A stretch of 64,000 nucleotides of DNA from Pseudomonas oryzihabitans (GCF_006384975.1 NZ_CP021645.1:4988001-5052000), one strand, 5' to 3'; shown: positions 40,264-49,523, numbered from the stretch's first letter. Numbers and translations: made by a program. Notes: generated by a model not told the origin, from the sequence alone.

Positions 40264-40581
40264 ATGACCGATCACGCAACGCTCTATGCCACCCTGCTCG
40301 GGCAGACCGCCGCCATCGGCTGGGAGGAATTGCAACCGCATTTTGCGCGGGGGGTGTTGCTCGAGGTGGCGCCGGAGCTGGACCTGATCGACGCGGCCAT
40401 CGCCGTGACCCAGGACGATGCCGCCCGGGTGGGGCAATGGTTGCAGCAAGGGCAACTGGCCAAGGTCGACGAAGCGCGGGCTCGGCGCCGGCTGGACGCA
40501 CCGGAAGTGGCGCTGTGGGCGGTGGTGGTGGCGCCCTGGGTGCTGATGCAGGAGCGTCCGGCCGAGCGCGGGGAGGGCTGA
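40264..40581 (+). CDS. DUF2288 family protein
   Basis: A 105-residue protein matching DUF2288: LLGQTAAIGWEELQPHFARG, VAPELDLIDAAIAV and ELALWAVVVAPWVL-like LWAVVVAPWVLMQE are characteristic. It is short, acidic and soluble with no known function. ATG 40264 matches the family start; the frame open to 40156 has no conserved sequence. Confidence 0.8.
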   Translation: MTDHATLYATLLGQTAAIGWEELQPHFARGVLLEVAPELDLIDAAIAVTQDDAARVGQWLQQGQLAKVDEARARRRLDAPEVALWAVVVAPWVLMQERPAERGEG

Positions 40582-40627
40582 GACGCCAGCGGCCCGCGCA
40601 AGGCGAGCCGCTGGATGCTGGCTGGGA

Positions 40628-41614
40628 TCAGCGTTCGCTGTCGAGGTCGCGTAGCTGGTGTTCACCGTAGCGATCGCCGGCCACGGCGCCTGGCGGCAGC
40701 AGGCGTTCCAGTTCGGCGCGATCCGCATCGCTCAGGGTGATGTCCAGCGCGCCGAGGGACTCGTCCAACTGATCGCGGCGCCGGGCGCCGATCAGCGGCA
40801 CTATGTCTTCGCCTTGGGCGGCGACCCAGGCCACCGCCAGTCGCGCCGGTGTGGTGCCCCGGCGTTCGGCGAATTGCCGCAGTCCTTCCACCAGCGCCAG
40901 GTTGCGCTCCACGTTGCTCGGCTGGAAGCGTGGGCTGTGGGCCCGGAAGTCGCCATTGCCCTTGGGCTGGCGCCAGTGGCCGCTGAGCAGGCCACGGGAG
41001 AGCACGCCGTAGGCGGTGATGCCGATACCCAGTTCCCGGCAGGTCGGCAGGATGTCCGCCTCGATGCCGCGGGAGACCAGCGAATACTCGATCTGCAGAT
41101 CGCTGATCGGATGCACCGCGGCTGCCCGTTTCAGGGTCGCGGCCCCCACTTCCGACAGACCGATGTGGCGCACGTAGCCGGCCTGCACCAGCTCGGCGAG
41201 GGCGCCCATGGTGTCCTCGATGGGTACCTGGCGATCCAGGCGTGCCGGACGATAGATATCGATATGGTCCACGCCCAGGCGCTTAAGGCTGTAGGCGACG
41301 AAATTCTTGATCGCCGCGGGCCGGGTGTCGTAGCCCAGCCATTCTCCGCCCGGACCGCGCAGGGCGCCGAACTTGACGCTGATCAGGGCACTATCGCGGC
41401 GGCCGCGCAAGGCCTCGCCCAGCAGCAGCTCGTTGTGGCCCATGCCATAGAAGTCGCCGGTGTCGAAGAGCGTAATGCCGCGCTCCAGGGCGGCATGGAC
41501 AGTGGCGATGGCCTCGCCGCGGTCGGCGGCGCCATAGAGGTCGGACATGCCCATGCAGCCCAGACCGAGGAGCGATACCTGCGGGCCCTGCCGGCCCAAG
41601 CGACGCTGTTGCAT
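40628..41614 (-). CDS. Aldo/keto reductase
   Basis: A 328-residue NADPH-dependent oxidoreductase of the AKR barrel. FDTGDFYG (Asp, Tyr) and SVKFG (Lys) of the catalytic set are present, but the usual His in HIDLYYxHRxD is replaced (HIDIYRPARLDRQVPIEDTM), as in a known bacterial/plant AKR group. C-terminal IGARRRDQLDESLGAL binds NADPH. Substrate unknown. It diverges from a LysR gene across about 109 bp and is a likely target. Confidence 0.85.
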   Translation of the reverse strand: MQQRRLGRQGPQVSLLGLGCMGMSDLYGAADRGEAIATVHAALERGITLFDTGDFYGMGHNELLLGEALRGRRDSALISVKFGALRGPGGEWLGYDTRPAAIKNFVAYSLKRLGVDHIDIYRPARLDRQVPIEDTMGALAELVQAGYVRHIGLSEVGAATLKRAAAVHPISDLQIEYSLVSRGIEADILPTCRELGIGITAYGVLSRGLLSGHWRQPKGNGDFRAHSPRFQPSNVERNLALVEGLRQFAERRGTTPARLAVAWVAAQGEDIVPLIGARRRDQLDESLGALDITLSDADRAELERLLPPGAVAGDRYGEHQLRDLDSER

Positions 41615-41723
41615 CAGGGATACCTCGTGAGGGAATGAGTCTTCACTCTAGCCATGACAACGCTGTGCGATAATCCGGTCTCTACACAACGACCTGTTCG
41701 GCTTACCGTACAGTGGAGGCGCG

Positions 41724-42611
41724 ATGAACCTGGATGACCTGGCGGCCTTCGCCGCCGTGGCCGAGGCGCGCAGCTTTCGTGGGGCGGCCTATCGGCGTGG
41801 GGTGGCGGCTTCATCCTTGAGCGATGCGGTACGCCGCCTGGAGCGAGAGCTGGAGGTGCGGCTGCTGCATCGCACTACCCGCAGCGTGACCCCCACCGAT
41901 GCCGGCCAACGCCTGCTGGAGCGGCTGACGCCGGCCCTGCGCGAGGTGCATGAGGCGCTGGATGCCATCAACACCGAGGGCGCGAGCCCAGTGGGCAGTC
42001 TCAGGCTCAACGTGCCCACCATCGTCGCCCGGGTGTTGTTGCCGCCACTGCTGGGGCCCTTCCTGGCGGCCTATCCCGGTATCCGCCTTGAGGTGGTGGC
42101 GGACGATAGCCTGATCGATGTGCTGGCCGCCGGCTATGACGCCGGGGTGCGCTACGACGAGCATTTGGAAGGCGACATGATCACCGTGCCCCTGGGGCCG
42201 GCCAGCCAGAGATTCGCCGTGGCCGCAGCGCCCGCCTACCTGGCACGCCACGGCGTGCCGCAGCATCCCGCCGAACTCCAGGGCCACTCTTGCATCGGCC
42301 ATCGCTTCGCCAGCGGCCTGGTGGCGCCCTGGAGCTTCGAGCGTGGCAGCGAGAGGGTGCAGATCCAGCCGGGACAGCGCCTGCTGGCCTCCACCCTCGA
42401 CCTGGAGCTGCAAGGTGCTCTGCAGGGCATCGGTCTGATCTGCTCCTTTGCCGACTACCTGGCCGAGCCCCTGGAGGACGGTCGCCTGGTGGAGGTGCTG
42501 GCGGACTGGTCAACCCCCTTTCCCGGTCCGCGCCTCTATTACGCGGATCGCCGCCATTTGCCCGCGCCCTTGCGGGCTTTCGTCGCTTTTTTGCGCGAGC
42601 GTCACGGCTAG
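41724..42611 (+). CDS. LysR-family transcriptional regulator
   Basis: A 295-residue LysR protein with helix-turn-helix at about residues 17-40 (SFRGAAYRRGVAASSLSDAV) and a CrgA-type effector domain. It diverges from the aldo/keto reductase gene, which it probably regulates. GTGGAGGCGCG precedes ATG 41724. It ends 89 bp upstream of selB, where selA would usually be found. Confidence 0.85.
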   Translation: MNLDDLAAFAAVAEARSFRGAAYRRGVAASSLSDAVRRLERELEVRLLHRTTRSVTPTDAGQRLLERLTPALREVHEALDAINTEGASPVGSLRLNVPTIVARVLLPPLLGPFLAAYPGIRLEVVADDSLIDVLAAGYDAGVRYDEHLEGDMITVPLGPASQRFAVAAAPAYLARHGVPQHPAELQGHSCIGHRFASGLVAPWSFERGSERVQIQPGQRLLASTLDLELQGALQGIGLICSFADYLAEPLEDGRLVEVLADWSTPFPGPRLYYADRRHLPAPLRAFVAFLRERHG

Positions 42612-42700
42612 GCGAGGTCGCCGGGCGCCGCTACTCTGGACGTCTGATCGCTGTTCGGAGCCCTCCTGATGTCAATGTTTCCCCGCCTGGTGCCACCCTC

Positions 42701-44614
42701 ATGATCATCGGCACCGCCGGCCACATCGACCATGGCAAGACCGCGCTGATCCAGGCCCTGACCGGTATTGCCGGTGATCGGCGCCGTGAAGAGCAGGCGC
42801 GCGGCATCACCATCGACCTGGGCTACGTCTACGCCGACCTGGGCGACGGCCAACTGACCGGTTTCATCGACGTGCCCGGACACGAGCGCTTCGTGCACAA
42901 CATGCTGGCCGGGGCCAGCGGCCTGGACCTGGCCTTGCTGGTGGTGGCGGCCGACGATGGCGTGATGCCGCAGACCCGCGAGCACCTGGCGATCCTCGAA
43001 TTGCTCGGCATTTCGCGGGCGCTGGTGGCCCTGACCAAGGCCGACCGGGTAGGCACGCAGCGCCTCGCCGAGGTGCGCCAGGAGGTGACGACGCTGCTCG
43101 GCGGCGGTCCCTTCGCTGGAGCGTCCTTGTATCCGGTGGCCAGCCCCAGCGGTCAGGGTATTCCTGAACTACGCGCAGCGCTGCTCGCGGCGCTGGGGGA
43201 GGGGCGCGCGCGCCATGCCCGGGGTGGTTTCCGCCTGGCGGTGGATCGGGTATTCAGCGTCGCCGGGGCCGGGGTGGTGGTCACCGGAACCGCCTTTGCC
43301 GGCCAGGTGGCGGTGGGCGACGAACTCATCCTCACCCCGCGTGGCCAGCGGCTGCGGGTGCGTGGCTTGCATGCGCAGAATCGTGCCGCCGAGACGGCCC
43401 ATGCCGGCCAGCGTGTCTCCCTTAACCTTGCCGGCGAGCGCCTGAGCACCGACAGCATCGCCCGCGGCGACTGGCTAGTGGCCGAGGCGCTGCATGCGCC
43501 CACCACCCGCATCGATGTCGAACTACGCCTCCTGCCGGGCGAGTCGCGCCACCTGGCCCACTGGGCACCGGTGCATGTCCATCTCGGCGCCCAGGATCTC
43601 ACCGGTCGGGTCGCCCTGTTGGAGGGCGACAGCCTGGCGCCGGGCGCCACGACCCTGGCGCAGCTGGTGCTCAATGCGCCACTGCACGGGGTGCATGGCG
43701 ATCGCCTGGTGCTGCGCGACCAGTCCGCCCAGCGCACCCTGGGTGGCGCCTGGCTGCTCGATCCCTTCGCCCCGGCGCGCCATCGGCGGACGCCGCAGCG
43801 CCTGGCGCAACTCCAGGCGCTACGCCAGGGCGGTTTGGAGGCAGCCTTGCCCGAGTTGCTGGCCCAGGCCGACGGCGGCCTCGATCCACGGCTGCTGGCT
43901 CGTCAGTTCAATCGGCCCGAGGGCGATTGGCAGCTACCGGCCGATACCCTGAGGGTAGAGACGCGGGTCGGCCCCCGACTGTTCGCCGCGCCGCTGTGGC
44001 AGAGCGCCCTCGATCGCCTGGGCGCGGCGCTCGCCACCTTCCACCAGGAGCAACCCGACGAGCTGGGCCCGGATCGTGATCGCCTGCGCCGCATCGCCGC
44101 GCCGGAGCTGGAGCGTCCGGTTTACCTGGCGCTGCTGGAGGCGGCCCTGGCCGAAGGGCGGCTGCAGAGCAGCGGTCCCTGGCTGCATTTGCCCGATCAC
44201 CGGGTGCGGCTCACCGCGGCGGAGGAAGGGCTCAAGGCCCGGCTCTGGCCGCTGCTGGAAGCCCAGCGCTTCGATCCGCCCTGGACCCGGGATCTGGCCA
44301 AGAGCCTCGGCCAACCCGAAGCGGACGTGCGGCTGCTGTTGCGCAAATTGGCCCGGCTGGGGGAACTGACCCAGGTGGTCAAGGATCTGTTCTATCCTCA
44401 GGCGAGCCTGGAGGCCGCGGCCGGCGAGGCCTTGCGCCTGGAGCGCGAAGCCGGGATCATCCGCGCCGCGGCCTTCCGCGATGCCCTGGGCATCGGCCGC
44501 AAGCGTAGCATCCAGATCCTCGAATGCCTGGATCGCATCGGCTTCACCCGTCGCTTCGGCGACGAACGCCGGGTCCGCCCGGACAGCGCCTGGGCCCGCG
44601 CCGCCGAGAGCTAG
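42701..44614 (+). CDS. selB: Selenocysteine-specific elongation factor
   Basis: The 637-residue GTPase delivers Sec-tRNA-Sec to the ribosome at UGA codons followed by a SECIS hairpin. G motifs are GHIDHGKT (residues 7-14), DVPGHERF, and TKAD; domains II-III follow, and four winged-helix domains at the C-terminus (about 375-637) bind [22 protein letters not shown] is the canonical SelB start, so the open frame running upstream to 42290 through the LysR gene is rejected. tRNA-Sec begins 9 bp after the stop. selA and formate dehydrogenase genes are not next to it. Confidence 0.96.
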   Translation: MIIGTAGHIDHGKTALIQALTGIAGDRRREEQARGITIDLGYVYADLGDGQLTGFIDVPGHERFVHNMLAGASGLDLALLVVAADDGVMPQTREHLAILELLGISRALVALTKADRVGTQRLAEVRQEVTTLLGGGPFAGASLYPVASPSGQGIPELRAALLAALGEGRARHARGGFRLAVDRVFSVAGAGVVVTGTAFAGQVAVGDELILTPRGQRLRVRGLHAQNRAAETAHAGQRVSLNLAGERLSTDSIARGDWLVAEALHAPTTRIDVELRLLPGESRHLAHWAPVHVHLGAQDLTGRVALLEGDSLAPGATTLAQLVLNAPLHGVHGDRLVLRDQSAQRTLGGAWLLDPFAPARHRRTPQRLAQLQALRQGGLEAALPELLAQADGGLDPRLLARQFNRPEGDWQLPADTLRVETRVGPRLFAAPLWQSALDRLGAALATFHQEQPDELGPDRDRLRRIAAPELERPVYLALLEAALAEGRLQSSGPWLHLPDHRVRLTAAEEGLKARLWPLLEAQRFDPPWTRDLAKSLGQPEADVRLLLRKLARLGELTQVVKDLFYPQASLEAAAGEALRLEREAGIIRAAAFRDALGIGRKRSIQILECLDRIGFTRRFGDERRVRPDSAWARAAES

Positions 44615-44623
44615 CGCAACAGA

Positions 44624-44719
44624 GGAAGGCAATCACGCCCGGTGGCGTGGCCGGGCTTCAAACCCGGTTGGGGACGGCAGCCGTTCCCGGGTGGGTTCGA
44701 CTCCCACTGCCTTCCGCCA
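44624..44719 (+). tRNA. selC: tRNA-Sec (anticodon TCA)
   Basis: An 8-bp acceptor stem GGAAGGCA (44624-44631) pairs with TGCCTTCC (44708-44715), followed by discriminator G and encoded CCA (44717-44719). The anticodon stem CCGGG/CCCGG flanks loop CTTCAAA with anticodon TCA at 44658-44660. A long variable arm follows and the T arm contains GGTTCGACTCC. The 8-bp acceptor, long variable arm and UCA anticodon are specific for selenocysteine tRNA. It is 9 bp downstream of selB, and a T-run (about 44720-44724) follows. Confidence 0.96.
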
Positions 44720-44736
44720 TTTTTCCTGGGCAAGGT

Positions 44737-45894
44737 CTAGGGACGCAGTACCGGCGCGGGGACGAAGCCTTCGTCGGTCAGGGCTGCCATTACACCGCGC
44801 ACCAGATAGTTGTTTCTGAAGCCCAGGGTGTACTGTCTGGCGTTCGCGCTGATGGGCAAAAGCATGCCATTGCTCACCAGTTTCTTGATCTGATAGGTCC
44901 GCTGGGCTGCGGTGAGACCTTTGGGAAGGGCTGGGCTCAGGTCTGCGGATTTGACCTGCCCGTGTTTGATCGCCAGCTTCAAAACCGCTTCCTCCACGGA
45001 AGTGATCCAACTGCGCTCGCGGGCGAGCGCCACGGCCGGATTGAGAATGCGCTCCTGCAGGTAGCGGTAGTTGGTTAGTCGATCGACCTTTTCGATTTCT
45101 TCCCGGATGCCTTGCAGGACGTAGGTACACCAGGCTTCGCGACCTTCCAAGGTACCCCTGTCTGCACCGGACAGCATCGCGTAGTAACGTTCACGATCAT
45201 TGCAAAAGACGGCGGTAGGGTTCAGCAGCCGATTGGCTGTACCCACGTTGAAGCCATACTTGACCAGCAGCGCATAGGTGAGCAGCCGGACGACTCGCCC
45301 GTTACCGTTGCCAAACGGATGAATCCAGCCGAAGCGATGATGGGCCAGGGCGACCTTCATTAGATCGTACTTCGGTGGATCGGCTCGATTGACGAAGTCA
45401 ACCAGTTCGCGCATGTACTCCGGGACGAGCAAGGCGTCTGGTGGGCGATGATCGGATTGCGCAATCAGGACCGGTTGGGTTCTGTAGGTCCCGGGCGTTC
45501 TGTCGCCCTCGCGCCGCAAGTCCACTACCGTGAGGGCATGCAGCTCGCGGATGAAATGCTCCGTCAGCGGTGTCCCTGGCGAGGTGACCTCTTCGACGTA
45601 ATCCATGGCCGCTTCGATATTGGCGACCTCCCGTAACTGGTCGCTGGCCTTCTGTCTCCCCTCAACCTTGCTGTCGACATAGTCAGCTAGCGTCGTGTGG
45701 TTGCCTTCGATCCGTGCCGAACCCAGGCTTTCCAGGATATGGAAGATCGACTTGAGCTGGAAAAAGACCTGAGGTGGCGTGCTCCCTGCCAGATTCAGTC
45801 GACGCAAGTATTCCAGTTCGGCTAGCACGTCGACCAAAGGAGAGTCGAAAGACGGATTGAGCAGTTCGAGGTCGTGGTGCAGGAACGTAGGCAT
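44737..45894 (-). CDS. Fic-domain protein with winged-helix C-terminus
   Basis: A 385-residue Fic protein. Fic enzymes usually transfer AMP to hydroxyl side chains. The Fic motif is [12 protein letters not shown] (residues 192-203), where Asn196 replaces the usual Asp/Glu that binds Mg, so activity may be altered. An N-terminal inhibitory motif SARIEG (59-64) marks it as class II, with Glu63 as the inhibitory residue. A winged-helix domain (about 290-350) suggests DNA binding, and overlapping palindromes lie just upstream. The gene lies between tRNA-Sec and a decayed copy, in lower-GC sequence than its neighbours, indicating horizontal acquisition. Confidence 0.88.
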   Translation of the reverse strand: MPTFLHHDLELLNPSFDSPLVDVLAELEYLRRLNLAGSTPPQVFFQLKSIFHILESLGSARIEGNHTTLADYVDSKVEGRQKASDQLREVANIEAAMDYVEEVTSPGTPLTEHFIRELHALTVVDLRREGDRTPGTYRTQPVLIAQSDHRPPDALLVPEYMRELVDFVNRADPPKYDLMKVALAHHRFGWIHPFGNGNGRVVRLLTYALLVKYGFNVGTANRLLNPTAVFCNDRERYYAMLSGADRGTLEGREAWCTYVLQGIREEIEKVDRLTNYRYLQERILNPAVALARERSWITSVEEAVLKLAIKHGQVKSADLSPALPKGLTAAQRTYQIKKLVSNGMLLPISANARQYTLGFRNNYLVRGVMAALTDEGFVPAPVLRP

Positions 45895-45906
45895 GCCGAG
45901 ATTATC

Positions 45907-45933
45907 TCAAGTAGCTTGAAGCGATATCTTCAA
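45907..45933 (-). promoter_or_regulatory. Overlapping palindromes upstream of fic (possible operator)
   Basis: TCAAG-3-CTTGA (45907-45919) overlaps TTGAAG-6-CTTCAA (45916-45933), starting 13 bp upstream of the fic start codon. On the minus strand TATATT just upstream could be a -10 box. Autoregulation by the Fic winged helix is inferred. Confidence 0.5.
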
Positions 45934-46034
45934 ATATACCTCTGTAAGCCTTTTGAATTGGGCAATGCAGAAAGCATCAAGGAAAAATTATCTCTAATGG
46001 CTCAACAGCATAAATAGATACCGTTGAGCACGAC

Positions 46035-46078
46035 GAGGAAGGCAATCTGGCCTGGTTGGGACGACTGCTACTCCTTCT
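46035..46078 (+). pseudogene. Decayed, internally deleted tRNA-Sec remnant
   Basis: GAGGAAGGCAATC (46035-46047) repeats exactly the start of the intact tRNA-Sec (44622-44634). After a gap of missing D, anticodon and variable arms, GACGACTGCTACTCCTTC aligns with the intact T arm and 3' acceptor strand. The fragment is about 44 nt and cannot fold as a tRNA. With the intact gene it flanks the fic gene, so it is probably the far junction of an element inserted at, or a duplication of, selC. Confidence 0.6.
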
Positions 46079-46102
46079 GCGGGCATTCCCACGCTCGCTC
46101 TG

Positions 46103-46122
46103 CCCTTGCAAATCTGCAAGGG
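46103..46122. promoter_or_regulatory. 8-bp inverted repeat upstream of DUF485 gene
   Basis: CCCTTGCA (46103-46110), 4-nt loop, TGCAAGGG (46115-46122) lies in the 376 bp between fic and the DUF485 gene. It could be an operator or small hairpin. Apart from this, the fic palindromes and the tRNA remnant, the gap holds no recognisable gene. Confidence 0.35.
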
Positions 46123-46269
46123 GCGTTTCGCGATTGCTGCTCAGGTCGGCTGGCCCTTGGCCTTATGCTGGGGACGTTGTCCTGTCCTAGAGCGTTCGCA
46201 AACGCCGTCGTGGTCTGGTCGCTCGCGGCCCTTGCCTTCTGCCGTCCTTCGTCGTTTGGAGTACGGATT

Positions 46270-46593
46270 ATGTCCACCCCTTCCACCCTTCCCTGGGAAC
46301 TCATCAGCCGTGATGCGGAGTTCGTCGCCACCACGCGCGCCAAGGCGCGGCTGGTCACGGTGCTCATGGTGATCGCGGCGATTTATTACTTCGCCTTGCC
46401 CCTGGGCGCTTCGCTGCTCAAGCCACTGTTCCAGCAGGCCCTGGTGGGCCAGTTGAATGTCGGTCTGGTCTTCGCGCTGTCACAGTATCCCGTGGGCGGC
46501 CTGCTGGCCGTGGCCTATCTGCGCGGTACCCGCACCCTCGATGCCCGGTTGCAGGCGGTACGCCTGCGTTACCTGCAGGAGGTGACGCCATGA
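46270..46593 (+). CDS. DUF485 membrane protein (YjcH-like)
   Basis: A 107-residue protein with two TM segments (about residues 27-47 and 62-84) in the DUF485 pattern (LVTVLMVIAAIYYFALPLG then NVGLVFALSQYPVGGLLAVAYL). YjcH-type proteins are encoded directly upstream of acetate/solute-sodium symporters and are thought to aid them. Its stop overlaps the symporter start by 4 bp (ATGA), indicating coupled translation. The open frame beginning at 46024 is rejected because it crosses the tRNA remnant. Confidence 0.85.
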   Translation: MSTPSTLPWELISRDAEFVATTRAKARLVTVLMVIAAIYYFALPLGASLLKPLFQQALVGQLNVGLVFALSQYPVGGLLAVAYLRGTRTLDARLQAVRLRYLQEVTP

Positions 46594-48434
46594 GTCGTCA
46601 GCTCTGCGGTTCCGGGCTGGCGCTGTTGGCGCTCTGGGCCTTGGCGCCTTCGGCTTCGGCCGCCGAGGCGGTGGTGACCGCCGACTATCGCACCCTGACC
46701 TTCAGCGTCTTCGGCGCCATCCTGCTGCTGACGTTGCTGGTCACCGCCTGGGCGGCGCGCCAGAATCGTTCGGCGAGCGCCTTCTATACGGCGGGCGGCG
46801 GGATCAGTGGCCGGCAGAACGGCCTGGCCATCGCCGGGGATTATCTGTCCGCGGCGGCCTTTCTCGGCGTCTCGGGCTTGATCGCCCTCTATGGCTTCGA
46901 CGGTATCCTCTATGTGGTGGGCTTCTTCGTCGGCTTCGTCCCCGTGCTGTTGCTGGTGGCCGAGCCCTGCCGCAATCTGGGGCGCTACACCCTGGGTGAT
47001 GTCCTGGCCTTTCGCAATGGTTTCCGGGCAGCCAAGAGCGCGGGCGCCGTATCCAGTGTCGTGGTGGCCATCTGTTACCTGATCCCCCAGGTGGTGGGTG
47101 GCGCGGTGATCATCAAGGCGTTGATCGGCGTGCCCTTCGAGCTGTCGGTGATGCTGGTCGGGACGCTGATGCTGATCTATGTGTTCTTCGGCGGCATGCT
47201 GGCGACCACCTGGGTGCAGCTGATCAAGGCGGTCCTGCTGATCTCTACCTGTTTCCTGCTGGTGGCCCTGGCCTGGGCACCGTTCGGCTTTCGTATCCCG
47301 ACCTTTCTCGGCACCCTAGCCGCCGAGCCGACGCTACGCAGCTATCTGGCAATCCTGGCGCTGGGGCAGGAGGGGACAAGGGCCTTCTTCGAGCCGGGCC
47401 TCTATCTGAAGAGTCCGGTAGAGCAATTCTCGCTGGGGCTGGCCCTGGTGCTGGGCACCGCGGCCATGCCTCATGTGCTGATGAGATTCTTCACCGTGAG
47501 CGATGCCGAGCGGGCGCGCAGCTCGGTGCTCTGGGCGATGCTGGCCATCGGCGTCTGCCATCTGTTCATCATCGGCATTGGCTTTGCCGCTGCCTATTAC
47601 GTTGGCTCGGCGACCATCGCCGGCTTCGACAAGGGTGGCAACCTGGCGGCGCCCTTGCTGGCGCAATTCCTCGGCGGTGGCGCCGACAGCCTGATGGGCA
47701 ACTTCCTGCTGGCCTTCGTCGCCGCCGTGGCCTTCGCCACCATCGTCGCGGTGGTGGCCGGGCTGGCTCTGGCCGCCGCCTCGGCGCTGGCGCATGACAT
47801 CTATGTGGGAGCTATTCGCGGCGGTCAGGTCAGCGAGCGCGAGCAACTGCTGGCGGCCCGCCTGGCCACCGTGGCGGTGGGCTTGATCGCCATCGGGCTG
47901 AGCATCCTGGCCAAGGGGCAGAACGTCGCCCACTTGGTGGGGCTGGCCTATGCGGTGGCGGCCTCGGCGAATCTGCCGGCGCTGCTGCTGACCCTCTACT
48001 GGCGGCGCTGCACCACCGCCGGGGTACTGGCCGGCGTGATCGGCGGCACCCTCGCGGCGGTGGTCCTGGTGTTGGTTTCGCCGAACATGACCTATCCCCA
48101 GGCCGTACGGGCGGCTGCGGAGCAGCGGGTGGTTCAGCTGCAACAACGCCTGGATACCTTGCCGGCCGGAGCCGAGCGCATCGCCCTGGAAGCCAGCCAG
48201 GCCCAGGCGCGGCAAACGGTGGCCGCTATCGACCCGGATGCGACCAGTCTGGTGGGCCTGGCCCAGCCATTGATCAGCTTGCGCAATCCGGGGTTGATCT
48301 CCATTCCGCTGGGCTTCCTGCTGGTGATCCTGGTGTCGCTCCTGCGCCGCGATCCGCTCAGCGAAGGCCGCTGGGCCGAGATGCTGGTGCGCCAGCACAC
48401 CGGTTTGGGCATCGACAGCCCGGTCGCCCATTGA
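46590..48434 (+). CDS. Sodium:solute symporter family transporter, ActP-like
   Basis: A 614-residue SSS-family transporter with an N-terminal signal-like segment (ALAPSASAAEA) and about 13-14 TM segments. FYTAGGGISGRQNGLAIAGDYLSAAAFLG is the typical cation-site region, and QVVGGAVIIKALIGVPF follows. It resembles ActP-type acetate/monocarboxylate permeases but has an extra hydrophilic insert before the last TM (about residues 505-555, heptad-like QLQQRLDTLPAG region). With a DUF485 partner upstream and a nitrilase 54 bp downstream, a short organic acid is a likely substrate. Substrate not proven. Confidence 0.82.
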   Translation: MSRQLCGSGLALLALWALAPSASAAEAVVTADYRTLTFSVFGAILLLTLLVTAWAARQNRSASAFYTAGGGISGRQNGLAIAGDYLSAAAFLGVSGLIALYGFDGILYVVGFFVGFVPVLLLVAEPCRNLGRYTLGDVLAFRNGFRAAKSAGAVSSVVVAICYLIPQVVGGAVIIKALIGVPFELSVMLVGTLMLIYVFFGGMLATTWVQLIKAVLLISTCFLLVALAWAPFGFRIPTFLGTLAAEPTLRSYLAILALGQEGTRAFFEPGLYLKSPVEQFSLGLALVLGTAAMPHVLMRFFTVSDAERARSSVLWAMLAIGVCHLFIIGIGFAAAYYVGSATIAGFDKGGNLAAPLLAQFLGGGADSLMGNFLLAFVAAVAFATIVAVVAGLALAAASALAHDIYVGAIRGGQVSEREQLLAARLATVAVGLIAIGLSILAKGQNVAHLVGLAYAVAASANLPALLLTLYWRRCTTAGVLAGVIGGTLAAVVLVLVSPNMTYPQAVRAAAEQRVVQLQQRLDTLPAGAERIALEASQAQARQTVAAIDPDATSLVGLAQPLISLRNPGLISIPLGFLLVILVSLLRRDPLSEGRWAEMLVRQHTGLGIDSPVAH

Positions 48435-48488
48435 CGCTGCCGGGCGACGCGTGTCGCCCGGTCCTTTCCTCCCTAGAAGGGCTCTGCC

Positions 48489-49523
48489 ATGACCTCTCTT
48501 GCCTCGCTCAAGGCTGCGGCGTGCCACGTCGCGCCCGTATTCCTGGACAAAACCGCCACTACCGCCAAGGCCATCGACCTGATCCGCGAGGCCGCCGCCA
48601 ACGGCGCCGAGCTGGTGGTCTTTCCCGAATCCTACATCCCGGCCTTTCCCATCTGGGCGGCGCTGTGGTCGCCGCTGCTCAACCATGACCTGTTCGAAGC
48701 CATGGTGCAGAACAGTCTCTATCCCGCCGGCCCTGAGTTGGCGGCGATCCGGGCTGAGGCCAAGCGTCGCGGGGTGTTCGTCTCCCTCGGCTTCAGCGAG
48801 CGCAGCGAGGTGAGCGCGGGCTGTATCTGGAACAGCAATCTGTTGATCGGCGACGAGGGTGACGTGCTGGTGCATCACCGCAAGTTGGTGCCGACCTTCT
48901 ACGAGAAGCTGGTGTGGGCCTCCGGCGACGGCGAGGGCCTACGGGTGGCCGATACCCGCATCGGCCGGATCGGCGCCCTGATCTGCGGGGAGAACACCAA
49001 CCCCCTGGCGCGCTATGCCCTGATGGCCCAGGGCGAGCAACTGCATATCTCCTGCTGGCCGGCCCTGTGGCCGACGCGTCCGCCGGCGGCGGGTGGCAAT
49101 TTCGATAACGTAGCCGCCAACCGCATCCGTGCGGGGGCCCATTCGTTCGAGGCCAAGGCCTTCGGCATCCTCTGCGCCGGCTACATGGATGCGGCCATGC
49201 GTGATTTCCTCCTGGCCCGCGATCCGGCGGTGGCGCCGATCCTCGATGACACGCCGCGCGGCGCCACCCTGTTCCTCGACCCCACCGGCAGCCAGATCGG
49301 TGGGATGCTGCAGCAGGAGGAGGGCATCCTCTACGCCGACCTCGATCTCAATCGCTGCATCGAGCCCAAGCAATTCCACGACGTGGTCGGCTACTACAAC
49401 CGCTTCGATATCTTCGACCTGAAGGTGGAACGCCGTCGCCACCAACCGGTGCGCTGGCAGGACGAGAGCGGTGCTCCCAATCACTGGCCTTCAATAGGCG
49501 TAGAGCGGATCGCTGGCGAATAG
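48489..49523 (+). CDS. Nitrilase
   Basis: A 344-residue nitrilase-superfamily enzyme with catalytic triad Glu47 (FPESY), Lys132 (HHRKLVPT) and Cys166 (ICGENTNP), as in nitrilase branch 1, which hydrolyses nitriles to carboxylic acids and ammonia. The segment GENTNPLARYAL and QLHISCWPA agree with true nitrilases rather than amidases. Aliphatic, aryl-aceto or cyanide substrates cannot be separated here. It lies 54 bp after the symporter gene, so they are probably co-transcribed, and overlaps a convergent LysR gene by 33 bp. Confidence 0.88.
   Translation: MTSLASLKAAACHVAPVFLDKTATTAKAIDLIREAAANGAELVVFPESYIPAFPIWAALWSPLLNHDLFEAMVQNSLYPAGPELAAIRAEAKRRGVFVSLGFSERSEVSAGCIWNSNLLIGDEGDVLVHHRKLVPTFYEKLVWASGDGEGLRVADTRIGRIGALICGENTNPLARYALMAQGEQLHISCWPALWPTRPPAAGGNFDNVAANRIRAGAHSFEAKAFGILCAGYMDAAMRDFLLARDPAVAPILDDTPRGATLFLDPTGSQIGGMLQQEEGILYADLDLNRCIEPKQFHDVVGYYNRFDIFDLKVERRRHQPVRWQDESGAPNHWPSIGVERIAGE

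Noticed and set aside
42290..42700. Upstream extension of the SelB frame
   Set aside because: It overlaps the real LysR gene in another frame. The canonical SelB start is at 42701.
46024..46269. N-terminal extension of the DUF485 gene
   Set aside because: It would translate through the tRNA-Sec remnant and a hairpin; the family length fits ATG 46270.
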